A DNA stretch of 64,000 nucleotides from Xylogone sp. PMI_703 (GCA_021399445.1 JAJTUQ010000011.1:1-64000); one strand, 5' to 3'. Counted from the stretch's first letter, positions 12,111 to 25,319 are shown. A program made the numbers and translations. The notes: generated from the letters alone by a model not told the origin.

Positions 12111-15100
12111 TAGAAGGAATATTAACCAACCGGATTCTATGATTATTTTTTGATCGAACTGACGGGGGCAATTCTCCGGCTCGTTATCATAAAGCTGGGT
12201 TGGGGATTCTAGCTACTGGTGGTACGTTCTAGGGTTGCAAGGTTACTGATTCGTAGCTAATGAGTATCCAAAAATGTGCTCCTTCAGCTTAGGTGTCTCA
12301 ACTACTATGAGAACCGCAAACACTTCCGTGCTAATACTCTGGATTAGCGAGAGCGGCAGACCTCGGTATCGCAACACGCAAATGAAGACAGCAGATCATC
12401 CATTCAGTCAAAGAATTTCGAGATTATATTAACACCAGCAACTGTACGACTCGTCTGTAGATAAATAGCTTTCGTTTGACTCGTAAAGCGCGTTTCGCGA
12501 TGCGTTGAAGTCATCGATGCCTGATATATTGGACAGATGATAAGGCCCAATTAGTTTCAGAGCAGAAGGCCTCCTCTCCTTTATGCAAGCACACATCTGT
12601 ATTGCGTAACGCCGTGTAAATAATAAATATATATGAAACTCCGCAATTCCACTAAATTGATAGGGCAGCAGCGAATATTACTAACGTGAACATTGTAATT
12701 AAGTGCGGGCGTATTAAAGAATTAGAGTCGTAGCTATATTATTTGACACCTTCTAAAGCGTCGGATAGTTAGTCCTGACCTGAGTACTGAGCTTGTGATT
12801 TTTACTAACCAGTCATAAGTGATTAGTAGCGGCTTATCTCACCTGGGTTAGTTATTACGATACACCGCACGGGAAACAATTTCTATCCCGCTAGTAACTT
12901 AACAATATGTGAGAGAAAGAGTAAAATCTGCCCAATCAAGTGGAAGAGCTGACTTAGTAAGATTATGAGATTTTTAATGATCTCGAGGAATGAGTTCATG
13001 TTGAAAATATCCGATCCACGGGCTAGAGATCTCGAGTTGTTTATAATTGTAAGTGAACCCTCGTATACGTTACGCTACAATCCTAGTATTCCATGGAATA
13101 AGTTTGTGACGGTCTGCTCTTAACTATTTAATGTTGGGCAAGATAATATAAGCCTACGATCAGCCAAGTCTAAGCGAAAACCTAAAAGTTATAAATTTAG
13201 TGTAAAATGAGTGGTCTTGGAATAGCCAGTATCTTAGATAATAATAGGATCATTTCTCATTTACATGCTACACTTATGGGTCAGTCCCTGTCTCTCTTCC
13301 CTCTACCTTCAAGGCGGTGGTCGGAAACCTCGAAAATCCACTGCTTGGATACTCGCTCTGGCCCGCCATGGCCCACTGCATGTACAGTACTCTAGCTACT
13401 CTGGCTACTCTAGCTACTTCAACCCCAGAGCGGCTGTTAGTATCACGCGATATTCTTTATAACGAATCATCTCGTCAGTTATGATGGTGAAATTATGGAT
13501 ATGTGACTTACTTTATGGATAGGAGATGCTAGTGAAGGCATCTTTGACAAGATGGAGGTCTGCTTACCTAGTCCTGCTTGTAGAGGAATATCGCGTCGAC
13601 TGAGATCTCTGTTAAATAACTCTTATTGTAGAGGGCTAAGGTCACTGCGAGCTTCCAAACTCGAATATATGTAGACTAATAAAATTGATCATGAATATCA
13701 ATGCAAAACCAGGAAATCACAACATTTAGCTACCGGCAGGCACTGAAAGTACAGAGTTCTTCATGAATTGCACCCGTGTTGTACTATAGGATAGTTAATT
13801 GATACGGTCAATACAAGCTAATATAATTTATAATGCACTACGGTTCGATGGTCTTATTCCATCCTACACACTGATTACGCATGGTTATAGCAGGGGTATA
13901 AGTACAACAGTAACCTTCTTGGTTACGTTTATATGGAACCCACTCTAATTATTCGCTGTCAAGCCTCCATGACATATTGTTCGTGACCTGTGCACTAGTT
14001 TCTGATTAATTGATCCTAGATAAAAAGTTATTCATCAGCATATTGAAATGCCGAATATCTGTCATAATCTCGATAATCTCACCTGCCTCAGCTTAGCCGC
14101 AGCGAATTTTACTATATTATTATATGACCCTCAGCTGCTACTTCCACTACCACTTAAAATGGACTTTCTCATTAGAAGCCAGCTATTATTCGATGCCTAC
14201 GTTGTCTAGAACCTGGACGTCCCAGATTTGTTTCGTCCACTCACCTTAAGCTAATCCTGTGTTTACATTATATTGTACTTCTAATTTTATCTCTCACTTT
14301 CTCCTTCTCTGTAGACCTCGTTGATGTCACCGTAAGTAATGCGCTGTATCTTGATTAAGGTTTGTTACGCACTATTTCTGAGAGACGTTAGGGTGGATGC
14401 TTTTTAACTTATCACTGATTGTATGTAAGTACCTAAACGATAGTGCCAGATCCAATAGAAGATACGGCAACAAGAGTGTACCGAAATGTAGTTGATTGAC
14501 TATCCTACGAGAGAGCTATGACACTATTTAGATGGTAAAGTATGACTATACAGTAGACCATTCCGTGATCTGTTGGCAGTGGCACACGGTTTGGAAATGT
14601 GCGGGAGAGGTATGAAAGATATAGTGTCCTAAGTGCTGGAGGCCTGAATGCAATTGCCTGCTGTACGTACGTACAGTCTTGATAGATGGCGTTTTCCACG
14701 AAGACTATCCTTACACGAAGAACACGTTAACCATGAGAGGAATACCTGATGATCACGACAACTTGCTCTCGGAATCTAGTGATGCAAATAAGGCTACGGT
14801 CAATGCGCAGAAGCGTAACACATTAGCTTGATGGGCAGATATTTACACTCTAATGATTTATATATTGTAATTCTACTAGGTTAGATCTTATCCCGCACGG
14901 TATATTCAACCCGATCTTCGCTATTATAGCGATGTTAAGTTTTTACAACCTTTATTTAAACATCCGCATTGACGATGAGGAGGCCATGGGGAGCCGACAC
15001 ATACCGTATTTCTAGAGACCCGTGTTGTTTTTGACCTCAGTTAAACAACCTCTGGCGACACTCTGTGGCCGGATATCATCGGAATAGAAGAAGCCCGTAT

Positions 15101-18006
15101 AGGCGGCCCAATATCCTTACAGCTACCTGCTAGGGTTCCTATAGCGATAATGCCACCGGTTCTCGCGCGCATTTCGAGAGTTCATGGATCAACCCGTATC
15201 CACCATTTCATTCTAGCTACAGTAGATAAATTATAGAGTCGCTGATTCTACGTTGCATGCACCTTATTACTATGCGTGATCTCCTTTCACTCTGTACTAC
15301 ATGATACCCTCGAGATATCAACCTCTGGTTTCAAACTCGGAGATGCACAGCAGGATCTCCATGGTGAAACATAGCGATCGAGGTACGACTGCGAGCAAAA
15401 TGAAGTAGACACTTGATTGCCATACATGTTTACAACCTATAACTGTTACAAGAACCGGCGAAAAAAACAAAACCCGAGGCCAGAGCGGTTGCTGACGTCG
15501 CGATACGAAGGAAGTGAATACGCAGCCAACTAAAATGGACGCGACAATTGCGGTAAGTGATGACGGTTCCGTGATGATGGTGAGGTATCCATTATCCGAA
15601 ACTGAATCCTCTGGGAGGAATTCGGGTTCTGCAAGTCGATTTCCTGCTCCATTTATCCATTAGATTCATTTTCGATCCATTGCACAATAGTAAATGTAAA
15701 GATCTGCAAATACTTCTTTCATGGTTCAAGGCATATCTCAGGCAAACAAGCGCCATTAGGCGCCCGATGAATAACTCGCAGCACACGATGAGCACTTCAT
15801 AACGACCCATCCTATAAACAAAATTAGTTGCCCCGGTGTTCCTTGATGGCTCAAAGCTTTGGGAAGGTATGCGCACCTCATGTTTTGGATAACCGTGATT
15901 TCAAATCTGAGGTAATTTGTTGTGAGCCCTCTTCGTAGTACGGGAGACTGTGGCGAAGACACAGAAAGAAGTGCTTCGACGAAGGAGGTTTTTTACTTCT
16001 CGTTAGAGGCTGATTTGTGATCCTTTTAACACATAGAGGCCTAAGCTCTGATAGAAGACTGTTTGTGGTATGAATTTCCCACACATCGCCCAGTATTAAA
16101 GGAGCAGAAAAGGAACCCACTCAGGGTCGGCTTGCCCCAGTAATGATCATCATTGTCCGGGTACAAAACCCGGAGAGGGTGTTGAAGAGGGCGCGTAGGA
16201 AAATCTTCGGCTACAATAATAAGGATAGAAGTAGATATAATAGATAAATTCAAGAGGGGCCACGGAAACGTGGAGAATAGACCCGGAATCGTTAGATAGC
16301 CGGCTTATTTGCTATACACCGATACGTGGGGTCATATATAATTCGAGTACGGCAGTACATCATGACTACGCACTGTAGAAATATGCCGGCAGTAACTACT
16401 ACCACATTTAGAAACCACGGATGACACATCGCTAGTAACTGTACCCGCTCCGCTATACCTGATATACCTCATACGACTACTGTTAAGCATCCAGGGCGTC
16501 CACACGAGTGATGGTTCGTACGTCAGACCATACTGCGGGACAGTACGCTTGAACCCTCTGAGCGTAGGGCGACATATTTTCTATGCTCTTTCTACCAAGC
16601 AGGTGGAGTGTAGTCGGATTTCAGCCTGGGCCTCACTGTTTTCATTTGCGACCCTCTATTGCAATGACGAGTCAGCAATCGCTCTGGAGTTGCTCTGAGG
16701 GAAGATATTTATCACAAATAAAGTCGACTGGCATAAACTACGGTACTCTGTACTAGCGTCCTCTATACGCGGTTCTAAGAAGGATTCCCGTCATTCAAGA
16801 ATTTTGGCATGTTTACTAAGTTACGAATATTCTATCGAAGACAGCTGTTGGGATTGCTGAAGCTCCTTTATCCGCATTTACATATTGCATTCTCATACTA
16901 TTTAAGACCCCTATCAATAGAGGACAAGTTTTCATAGCTTGGAATTTACGAACCGCTCGCTGATACTATGGGTAGGTCGAATTGCCCACGCTTCAAATGA
17001 CCGTCTGTTAGAGGGTTAGATAACATAGATCGAAGGAAAGATAGATGATTAATAATATAAGTTTATTGTATATTAAAACGATCCAAATTATATGTTTGTT
17101 ATATTATAAATAACACTGTTTAAATGATATAAGTCTGTTATGGTGCGACATAGAGCTAACAGATAAGGTATGGTTGTAGGACTGTGTATAGAGTAGCTGC
17201 GATCGGGAATAGACCACCACAAACGGTCTCTGAATCTATGAATAACAGAAGCGAATCCGGGAGATATAACTGCAGGACCTCTCACAACTAACTATGTGGC
17301 TACCGTCTAGGCTGGTCTACCGTATTATACTAGCTTCCGCCTTTCTGGCACTACCAATCTTCCTGAGCAGAATTCTGAGGCGGAGTGCATGAGTATGGAT
17401 ACACATAGGACTGTAGGACAAGTTGCTTGTTGGAGGGATCTATTCAAAGCCGGAATTATAGCGAATATTGGCCTTTTTTGGAGAGCTGTTAGAACATGCT
17501 GCTGAGCGACGTCTCTTAGCGAGTTGCTTCATTTCGCCTGAGGACAACCTGGTCCTGATGGGCGTTCTGACGGCTTTTAGCAGTCTCCTGGATCACATAC
17601 ACCAAGCATGTCCTGGCTTTGAAGACCACAGACGGCCAACAACACCAGAACACTAGGTATAGGTTCGGGACTCGTCTAGCATCACTCTGCGCTGCGGTGA
17701 AAAACGGGATGGAGAGCACAGTTCATCGCTTACGAGGCTGCTCCGTACGGGATTTCACTGACGGGTTTTAAGCTATGGTTTATGGACTTATAAATTACTC
17801 ATATGTATCCGCTTTTTATGGATATTACGAATTTTATATATTACTATTGCTACCATAACTTGGGTTATAACTATTCTAGTTCTGTTTTGTAATCTATGCA
17901 CTATATGTAATCAAGTAATAATCAGATAGAATGTACGTTGTGCTTATAGACCGGCCGATTACTGTGGCTAGCGGGCTAGATTAGCTTATCGGCCGGCTAG
18001 AACACA
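12111..18006. other. Gene desert, about 5.9 kb
   Basis: No recognisable intact gene. Minus-strand frames cluster at 15.59-16.25 kb without a recognised family and may be a degraded gene or transposon. A locally GC-richer patch at about 17.45-17.75 kb has a 62-codon frame with no family match. A short palindrome (CCGGCCGAT ... ATCGGCCGG) lies at about 17952-17997. Confidence 0.5.
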
Positions 18007-18449
18007 TAACGTAAATCCCACTCCATCGGCGCACCCAGTTGGTCGGCGCACCTAAATTTACCGCAAAATCAAGCAAAATCATACCCCAGCAATTTCAACA
18101 ATTATAAAGTATTATTAAATGAAACATCTTAGATTGATTAGCTATATTCTAATAAGTATAATTATCCACTTTATTAGTTGTCTAGATATTTACAATGTAA
18201 TCAAATTTGCTTTTAAACTTTAAACTCTAGTAAATTTTAGTCCATTTAATTATACAACAAGAACAACAAACATTGACAAGACAAAAATTTAAATACTTAT
18301 TCTATGATAATAGAATAATCAAAAAACCAAATCTGATAATGTATAATAATGCTGTTCTTGAGTTTGCTGGGGTATGATTTTGCTTGATTTTGCGGTAAAT
18401 TTAGGTGCGCCGACCAACTGGGTGCGCCGATGGAGTGGGATTTACGTTA
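18007..18449. mobile_element. MITE-like element with ~85-bp terminal inverted repeats and TA target duplication
   Basis: The left end ACGTAAATCCCACTCCATCG through ATACCCCAGCAA is repeated, inverted and essentially exactly, at the right end (TTGCTGGGGTAT through CGATGGAGTGGGATTTACGT). TA is present on both sides (18007-18008 and 18448-18449), as for Tc1/mariner/pogo insertions. Each terminal repeat holds two direct copies of TCGGCGCACC about 20 bp apart, plausible transposase-binding sites. The ~270-bp interior is extremely AT-rich and lacks an open frame, so the element is non-autonomous. The near-identical arms suggest recent activity. Confidence 0.9.
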
Positions 18450-18803
18450 CGACCGTATGAGCAGAGCTTTGACATCATCTAGACTTTCAGAGGTGATGAT
18501 GCTCTACAGTGAGAGTGAGGTGCTCATGAGAACCTATCTCTCTACACAATGTATGTCGCGCTTAGCTCTTCCCTGGCAGGACGACAGCATGATGAGTCCT
18601 TGTAACACTTATTCCTACGTATTTCCTGCTTGCAAATCAATCATTCCCGTTATACCTAAAACCGTTTGGCTGGGAGTCCGTATGTCGCAAGCATAAAATG
18701 TTATCGCCGAAAGAATTTTGCCACGGGGGATCTCGCAGTGAGACATACTGATCAAACACAGCTTGCAGTGATTCTCCTGATACCCTCATAGCTCGACAGG
18801 CCC
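18450..18803. other. Short intergenic stretch between MITE and membrane-protein gene
   Basis: An 88-codon plus-strand frame is present but starts inside the MITE arm and matches nothing recognised. It is not called. Confidence 0.5.
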
Positions 18804-20080
18804 CTAAGGGATGAGGCCTGTTTCGCTGCCGTTATCGTGCCCAGCAGTCTTAGCGCTAGGAGGTCTGCTAAGGCTGTTGAGGCGTATTGCCGATGACCCA
18901 TGGTACAATGGAGTTGGGTGGCTGTTCTGTGGTTGCTCGCCTGCAGCACTCCAGAGATGAATAATTGAACTAATGGCAGGGATGGAACTGGTGAGGATGG
19001 CGACGGTGAGTTCAATCACAGACCAGTCCATGAGAGTACCCATAGCATAAGTGATGTCGGCATTGGCAAGGAGGCTAGGAAGGAAAGCAAGGCGAATACA
19101 GGAAACTATGACGGCACTAGATATTGGGCAATTAGCGAACGAGATGCTGTTTTCTGGAGGGTTGGGTGAGGACGCACGAGAGACCAGTAAGCATGGTAAA
19201 TAAAAGAAGCCTCTTTCGCTCACGAATGAGCCGTAGCGGTTTGATGATGAATATCGACAAGAGATAGACCACACAGTAGACGAGAATATTTGTAATCGCG
19301 TTTCCGATATAAAAGGCGTCACGATTGATGCACTTTCCTGGGATGCTCGAATCAAACGCTGCACGGATGGGGCTGCACTGGAAGGCTGCGATAAACACGT
19401 TGATGCAGGTATTTGTGGTAACCAATCCTATGATGCACCAGTTCAGGGTAATTAGCATTTTTGGCGCAGCTAAGCCGATAATACGTTGATATAAGGCGAG
19501 AACGGACAGTTCTGTGAGTCCTAACACAATATTATAGATGAGTATGCAGATGTAGATTGCCTAATTCAATGTCAGCATTGCAGCTCTCGCTGGACGTGTG
19601 ATGGGAGAAAGTGATGCTGACGAGATTGCAGCGCCCGAGTCCATTAGACCCACCCAACCAGATCACCCTATTCATGTGAGTTCCCATTCCCCGATTGACA
19701 GCTACAATATTCGTCAGAGGAGAGCATATAGCACTGTATAGGGATGTGACCCGCCCACAAGTACGGCTATCGCCAGGCCGTAGAAGGTCAGCTGAAGCCG
19801 TATCAGTTTAGTCGCGGTCTCTCCGATAGATCTCGATGAGCAAACTTACCACCGCCGAAAAATTGAAGGCTGAACTTCACGGTTAGCCGCCTCAACGAGA
19901 GCGCGGGGGAGTGTTGGAACACTTACCGTCATCTAATCCAAGCCAACGTGCTCTTCTATCCTCTCTCTTGTTCCTACGATACGCGGCGAACCGCCCTAAC
20001 GCCCGGAAGAACGCGGAGAGCGTAACGACGCAACAACATGTTATTACTATTACACTCTCGGCATTCTGTACAAAATCCAT
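18804..20080 (-). CDS. Fungal rhodopsin-domain (PTH11-like) multi-pass membrane protein, multi-exon, possibly frameshifted
   Basis: I reconstruct exon 1 20080-19927, a 20-nt exon 2 19869-19850, exon 3 from 19791, an exon ending about 19621, exon 5 19560-19178 and exon 6 19116-18804. Introns around exon 2 have GTAAGT donors. Exon 1 has TM1 followed by basic residues and WLGLDD; the 20-nt exon restores GLDDAFNFSAVLTFYGLAI, fitting the GxDD motif of this family. Exon 5 has YNIVLGLTELSVLALYQRI and CSPIRAAFDSSIPGKCINRD, the classic signature. Exon 6 has DITYAMGTLMDWSVIELTVA. The family comprises seven-TM proteins, some acting as surface receptors. I cannot join exon 3 to VAVNRGMGTHM with a normal intron: the only frame-restoring GT-AG pair I found is 17 nt. 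An indel is likely, so the copy may be inactive. Confidence 0.75.
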
Positions 20081-22288
20081 ATAAGCATCATTTTGGAGTC
20101 TGGGAATGTGTTAGGTGGACTGACGGTTTGTACTTCGTTGAAGTTTGTAGGTCGTGGACCCTGATCGGGTGAGATTGGCTCTGCCATTGTGAAGGATGAA
20201 TCTGTTGGTGAGATGATACAATGTTAAAATTGATGACTTGGAAAAGGTTGATGACAAGTTAGAACTAGATATCTGGATGTTGCAAAAGAACACAGGACGA
20301 AAAGATTAACGGCGTACATTCTCGGAGTCAATTATGACTAAGGGACTAACACATCTTACGATCAAGCTAAGTGCCAAATCTAGGACGTTCAAGTGCCTCG
20401 TATCAAAGCTGCTTTTGCATCAATGTAACATACAGGCGCAGTGATCCGGCCTGGGTTCGTTACCAGGGGGCATCAACATTAAAGCAGGGTAAAAGCAGAC
20501 ACAACTAAGGTATGGTCGTCCAGGGGTTAGAGACATTCATACGCAGTGCAAGTCTTGAAACGCGTCGCAATATAAGCCCCCGGATTACAGAGCAAGAGTC
20601 GGTTGTATACGGATATGCGGACTAAACTGAGCTCATCAAGCTTGCTCATTACTCTTTCGTCCGTGTTATCAGCCCCGGAGTATGACTACTTCCATATCGA
20701 ACTTCGGGCCCCCTTAGCAAAGATGGCGTAAGAACGAATGATAACAATATAACCATCCAACTTCGCCATTGCCAACCTATTTTCTTACGCTCCTAAATTT
20801 AGGCATCGAAGTCGATACTCTTCTTCTCCCTTAAGATCCGGGGTCGTAAGTGAATCTATTCTGGTGAGACGTACGAATTAAGTAATGTGCTGATTACTTT
20901 TGTTGCTGATGAAGTGCTACCTCCAGTGATCAGTTGAGCCGCCCGGGTGACACGACTCTAAGCCTCAGTCATGAGCGGTTTTCAAGTCCTTAGCTAGGGT
21001 ACTCTCAAGAGCTGAAGTTGGACTCTCGGACGTGGACTCATAGTATTCATGTAGTAGTCCCGCCTACAATTTTAGGTTAGGTCAACGGGATTAACTTCTC
21101 AAAAGGCATAAGCGTAATAAGGAGTGAAGGTGGAGGTAGGCCGTGTGGGAGGGCAAGGGCGGCGGGGGGGATCGTACCAATAATTTCAGCCACCACCAAT
21201 TTGGTGACGGGGGAGAGCGACGACGCCCCGGCGGTTGGCACTGTCAGCTATGACCAAGTTCTTGCACCATATCAAGTCAAGTAAGTCAGTACTCCAGATT
21301 ATATTGCTGACTTATTCGAACGATTTCTTCCTCGTGTTATGTCTGTTGATGTTATGTCCCTTGACTATAAACGTGGTGGTTTGTGCAACTCCGTCGACTA
21401 GGCCTGTCGGATGAGAGCGCGTTGTGTAGTGAGGGGACGGGTGCTGTGGTTACAATAATCTCACGAGTGTCTGACTAACGACCGTTTATAGTTAAGGATC
21501 TTGTAAAACACAGTTGTGTTTACGCGTAACGAAAACAACACTATACGTTTACATAACGTGCTTCCTATGATCGGCATACGTGAGGTAATTCCATCCCCGT
21601 ACTGGTGTTCAAACGCCCACACCAAGATGGGCAGCTCAGCTAACTTCCAATCCTTCCTAATTTTAAATGGAGTTGTTCTAATAAAGACTCCATTTAGAAC
21701 TTGACAAGATAAGATACAATACTATTTCATTGTACTCCTTGTCATGCTTAAATATGCACTCTCACCACGTATACCTTTCAATTATACCAGAGATAAAGGC
21801 AGGCCATTTTCATTCGGGCGGCTCGGATCGTATTTCCAAGATTTAATTTTGGTCAGGCCATAAGTAAAGTAATGACTCTATACTACGCGTAGTCAGTATA
21901 CCAATCTACCGTTGCCGTATGGACCTTGGTCCTATAGTTTTCCAGCAATATCAGTAGCATTAAACCAAATCGACTGAGAGACTAAGGGTCGTAAAATTTC
22001 TCCCTAATGCCCAAAAGTGGTGAGACAGGCGCCCGGCGTACGTCCATCGCACCTTCTTTTCTTGCTCGATTGTTTTGACCGTATGTTATCAATGTTCCTA
22101 TTCATACCCAACTACCTCCTTATCGATTTAGTTGATGACATCATATATTATAGTAATTGATAGTTTGGTTTGTATACAGATACACCGCACACACTCACAC
22201 GCTCACACGCTCACACATATATAGATATATACCTACTACATTGGATAGCAATTACCAAAACCAATCAAATCTCTTCCATTTAATACTA
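20081..22288. other. Intergenic, no gene recognised
   Basis: Contains a GC-rich patch at about 21140-21240 (runs of G) without a coding signal, and a CA/TA-type microsatellite just before the Est1-type gene. No RNA gene found. Confidence 0.5.
22185..22233. repeat. Low-complexity (CACACGCT)n / (AT)n microsatellite
   Basis: ACACTCACACGCTCACACGC followed by TCACACATATATAGATATAT; it lies about 55 bp past the stop of the minus-strand Est1-type gene. Confidence 0.75.
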
Positions 22289-23995
22289 TCACGATGCAGT
22301 GAATTCCATATTCTCTCGCTCATAATTTAACCATTTCCCAAGGCCTGCAATTCTAATTGCAATCCAGAGTATCCTTTCACGGTGTTGGTTGTTCACAGAT
22401 TTAGGCCTGTCGGTCTCGTCATCCTCATCGATCATTTCCGCAGGGAACCAGCCTGGCGGGAAGTAGTCTTCTGAAAATAAGAGACCCCGAAGAACGTAAT
22501 CATCTCGAAAAGGCTTTGGTGTCTCCATTTCTAGACCAGGAAATATTTTAGAATCAGGTTTGACAAGATTCCTGTGTGTAGCTAATAATGTGTCTAACGC
22601 TGTAGCGAGTGAGTCCCAAGGCAGTCTCGGTCCTACGGCACTCATCGCGTCGGGGAATTTGGCTATGTGTAGCACGAAGACGAGAGTGACATGGACAAAT
22701 AGTAAAACGCTGGGATCCACGATCTTTCGTAGTACAACAGAGAACGTTTCGTTAAAGAAAAGGGCTGCCCGATCAAAATGGTCATCCATGTCTGCCTCAC
22801 TCGCCCCAACATCCTCGCCCTTGCCGGAAGGAGCGAACGCTGCTTGCATTAGCTTGTTCTTATGGTTTGCAAAGTCCAGCAACTGTATACAATTCAATAA
22901 AGCAATCTTAGGGCCTTGTTTCACGAATCCTTGTCTCATTTGCTCAATGCGGTCGTTCAGCAGGTCAGGAAACTTCCTCGCGACGGTCTCGAGTTGATTC
23001 GTCTTAGTTCGCGTGAAAAGAATACCATGGACCGTGATGAATGTATCCTCAAACGATTTCTCGTAATGTATTTGAATGGATTTAGCGCGTAAGAAGGATT
23101 TCAGCGGACTCATAATCGATGCTCTGGCTGGTGCGAAAGGTTCTCTGACGCAGAGGGACTTTGATAAGTAAAAGAGCTGTTGCATCACATCGGTCGTGGA
23201 AAGTATGGCAGCGTGATGATATAGCCTGCCAGTCGCCGGTTTCCGATCTGAAGCCGTTAAATACCAATCTTGAGCTACGGTCGCCCAAATCTCTTGGTCC
23301 TGGATATCATTACCCCTAACCGCATACCTGTATCGACCAAGGTCCCCTAGGCATTCCAGCCAGGTGTTTTCAAATATTGGCACCGTCTCATAGAACAATG
23401 TCATCATAGAATAGGCATGGTATATGAAACAGAGCGTATACTCCAAAGATTTAGGCAATTTGAGTCTTAGATGCTCCAGAAAGTTGTGGATGCCGTATAC
23501 CCACATCCGGGTTGGCATGGCATAGTCCGAGGCGATCTCACGCAGTTCGGAGAGGCCTTGCGCAGCCAATAGAAAATCGTAATGGTAGTGAATAAGTGTC
23601 TGATGGAGGTTAACGAAAACCCGCCATTGCTGGTGATCAAACCCTGACTGGGATCTCTGATCCAACAGCACCAGTATGTGCAAACAATCAGCCTCGGCTT
23701 TAACCAATTCTCTACAAATATTCATCACTCTAGGAATATCTCCAGCTTGGGTGATATCTGCAGCCGCGGTGATGAACTGGCCTTCCGATAGTGGCTGGAT
23801 CGTAGATCGAGGTATTAGATGATGCCAAGTTTCCGGGGATGATGGCGTGGCGGACGGGACCGAAAGAGGACCCGAATAGGCAAAATCATTATATAACGAA
23901 TCTACCGTTGTCTGAACCGATTGTGGTTTGGGGATTGAGACGCCCCAGAGCGGTTGAATATCAGAGCGCTCATCAGGCATACGGAGAGAGGCCAT
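22289..23995 (-). CDS. Est1-type DNA/RNA-binding domain protein, 568 aa
   Basis: One long uninterrupted frame. Residues ~85-240 form the helical region of fungal Est1-like proteins (ICRELVKAEADCLHI; YAMPTRMWVYGIHNFLEHLR; AYSMMTLFYETVPIFENTW; CLGDLGRYRYAV). Residues ~245-520 match the Est1 DNA/RNA-binding domain (GRLYHHAAILSTTDVMQQLF, SLCVREPFAPARASI, VHVTLVFVLHI, DYVLRGLLFSEDYFPPGWF, RERILWIAIRIAGLGKWL). Founding members are yeast Est1 (telomerase recruitment) and SMG5/6/7 (nonsense-mediated decay). Filamentous fungi carry extra members of unknown role, and this resembles those. The frame stays open 36 codons upstream of the chosen ATG without another Met, back to a possible 3' splice site (TAAATTAG, ~24099). 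A short upstream exon is therefore possible. Confidence 0.88.
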   Translation of the reverse strand: MASLRMPDERSDIQPLWGVSIPKPQSVQTTVDSLYNDFAYSGPLSVPSATPSSPETWHHLIPRSTIQPLSEGQFITAAADITQAGDIPRVMNICRELVKAEADCLHILVLLDQRSQSGFDHQQWRVFVNLHQTLIHYHYDFLLAAQGLSELREIASDYAMPTRMWVYGIHNFLEHLRLKLPKSLEYTLCFIYHAYSMMTLFYETVPIFENTWLECLGDLGRYRYAVRGNDIQDQEIWATVAQDWYLTASDRKPATGRLYHHAAILSTTDVMQQLFYLSKSLCVREPFAPARASIMSPLKSFLRAKSIQIHYEKSFEDTFITVHGILFTRTKTNQLETVARKFPDLLNDRIEQMRQGFVKQGPKIALLNCIQLLDFANHKNKLMQAAFAPSGKGEDVGASEADMDDHFDRAALFFNETFSVVLRKIVDPSVLLFVHVTLVFVLHIAKFPDAMSAVGPRLPWDSLATALDTLLATHRNLVKPDSKIFPGLEMETPKPFRDDYVLRGLLFSEDYFPPGWFPAEMIDEDDETDRPKSVNNQHRERILWIAIRIAGLGKWLNYERENMEFTAS

Positions 23996-25319
23996 TGCAG
24001 ATTCCAGCAGGGGCGCTTCTGGTGGACTTTCCGAGTAAAATATCTGGTTGGGCCTGACGTTATTATTGAATACGACATCGGTTTTCCGTATTCGCCCCCT
24101 AATTTATGGATATGTACCGGAATTGTTCGCGCCTTTTGTTAAGAAGCCGTCGTCGCGGACGATCGAGATTTCAGTTTCCTTCGTAAGTAATCTATTATTA
24201 AATGCCGTCTATACCCCAGGAGGGAACCCAAGATTTCAACAAGTATTCGAGATTGTCGTCTACGTGATATCTATTTGAGCTATTTCGATTCTAGGAAATT
24301 TATGATACCCCTACGTAAAACCAGGTATTAATCCTATATACCCGTTAGCTTGGAAAGACGCCGGTGTTGTAACATAGGCAGGCAAGTTCGTTCTGCTCAG
24401 GAAGGAAGAGAAAGAAGTAAAGAAGTGTAGAAGCCAAGAATCACACTCTTACATCTAGGCTTTGCTTGATGGTATCGCTCCAGGCCATACCTTTTCATTG
24501 CCTTTGTGTAATCGTTTCTTGTATATGGATGTTGCATAATTTTCAGATCCCCTAACCTAGATATATACTTTCAAGGCCTGAAAAACTTGAGGTGTAGGAA
24601 GTAACACGAATTTCCAAAGAAAGGCTTCAAGCGGCAGGAATGGTTACTCTTGTATAAATATATAAAGATGATGTATTGATGCTAGAGCGTAGGTCCGGTA
24701 TGCTATCTGTGATATGAAATCAAGAACTACCTAGATACTATCCTACGGTGTAATTATGGTGTAATTTATAACCGGATAATGAGAGACATGACCGCACCTA
24801 GCGGGGCTCTCGATTCCGCCAGTTGCTGGGGTTATGTCTACGGTTCGTATCTCCATACGCGCAGCCACTACTGTTCCGGCAGACGGTCATCAGTGTCCGA
24901 AAATTCCAAGTGAAAACCCCACCTAACTGGTCTTCCTTATGCACGAAAGATGACATTATAAAGATATGACTAGTGGATGACGGCAATTACAACGGTATTT
25001 TGATCTACAGCAGTATGACATATACGGTCCAGAACCATATTATTGCTCACATGAACCTTCTGCAGAGATTACGACTCGGACTCGCTCTCATCGTCACGAG
25101 GGATAAACGCTGTGAGTAACTGTACTCAGGCCCCCCATAACGATCATATTGTGAAAGGGAGAAGGTTCACGCGCAATTACAACGCCGAGACTTGTAATAA
25201 GCAAGACCGTAGAGTGGCAATAAAGGAAGAGAAAGTTGTTGTTGTATTTCTTGGTTGATTGATTGAAGTTCTATTTCGCCCAGCTAAGCCTAAAGGGCAC
25301 TAGTGCTACAATTTCTATA
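23996..25319. other. Intergenic; may include a 5' exon of the Est1-type gene
   Basis: The first ~100 bp continue the Est1-type frame. The rest shows no recognised gene. A short palindromic or repetitive character is not evident. Confidence 0.45.

Noticed and set aside
22560..22997. 145-codon plus-strand frame within the Est1-type gene
   Set aside because: Overlaps, antisense, a well-supported long coding frame; no family similarity.
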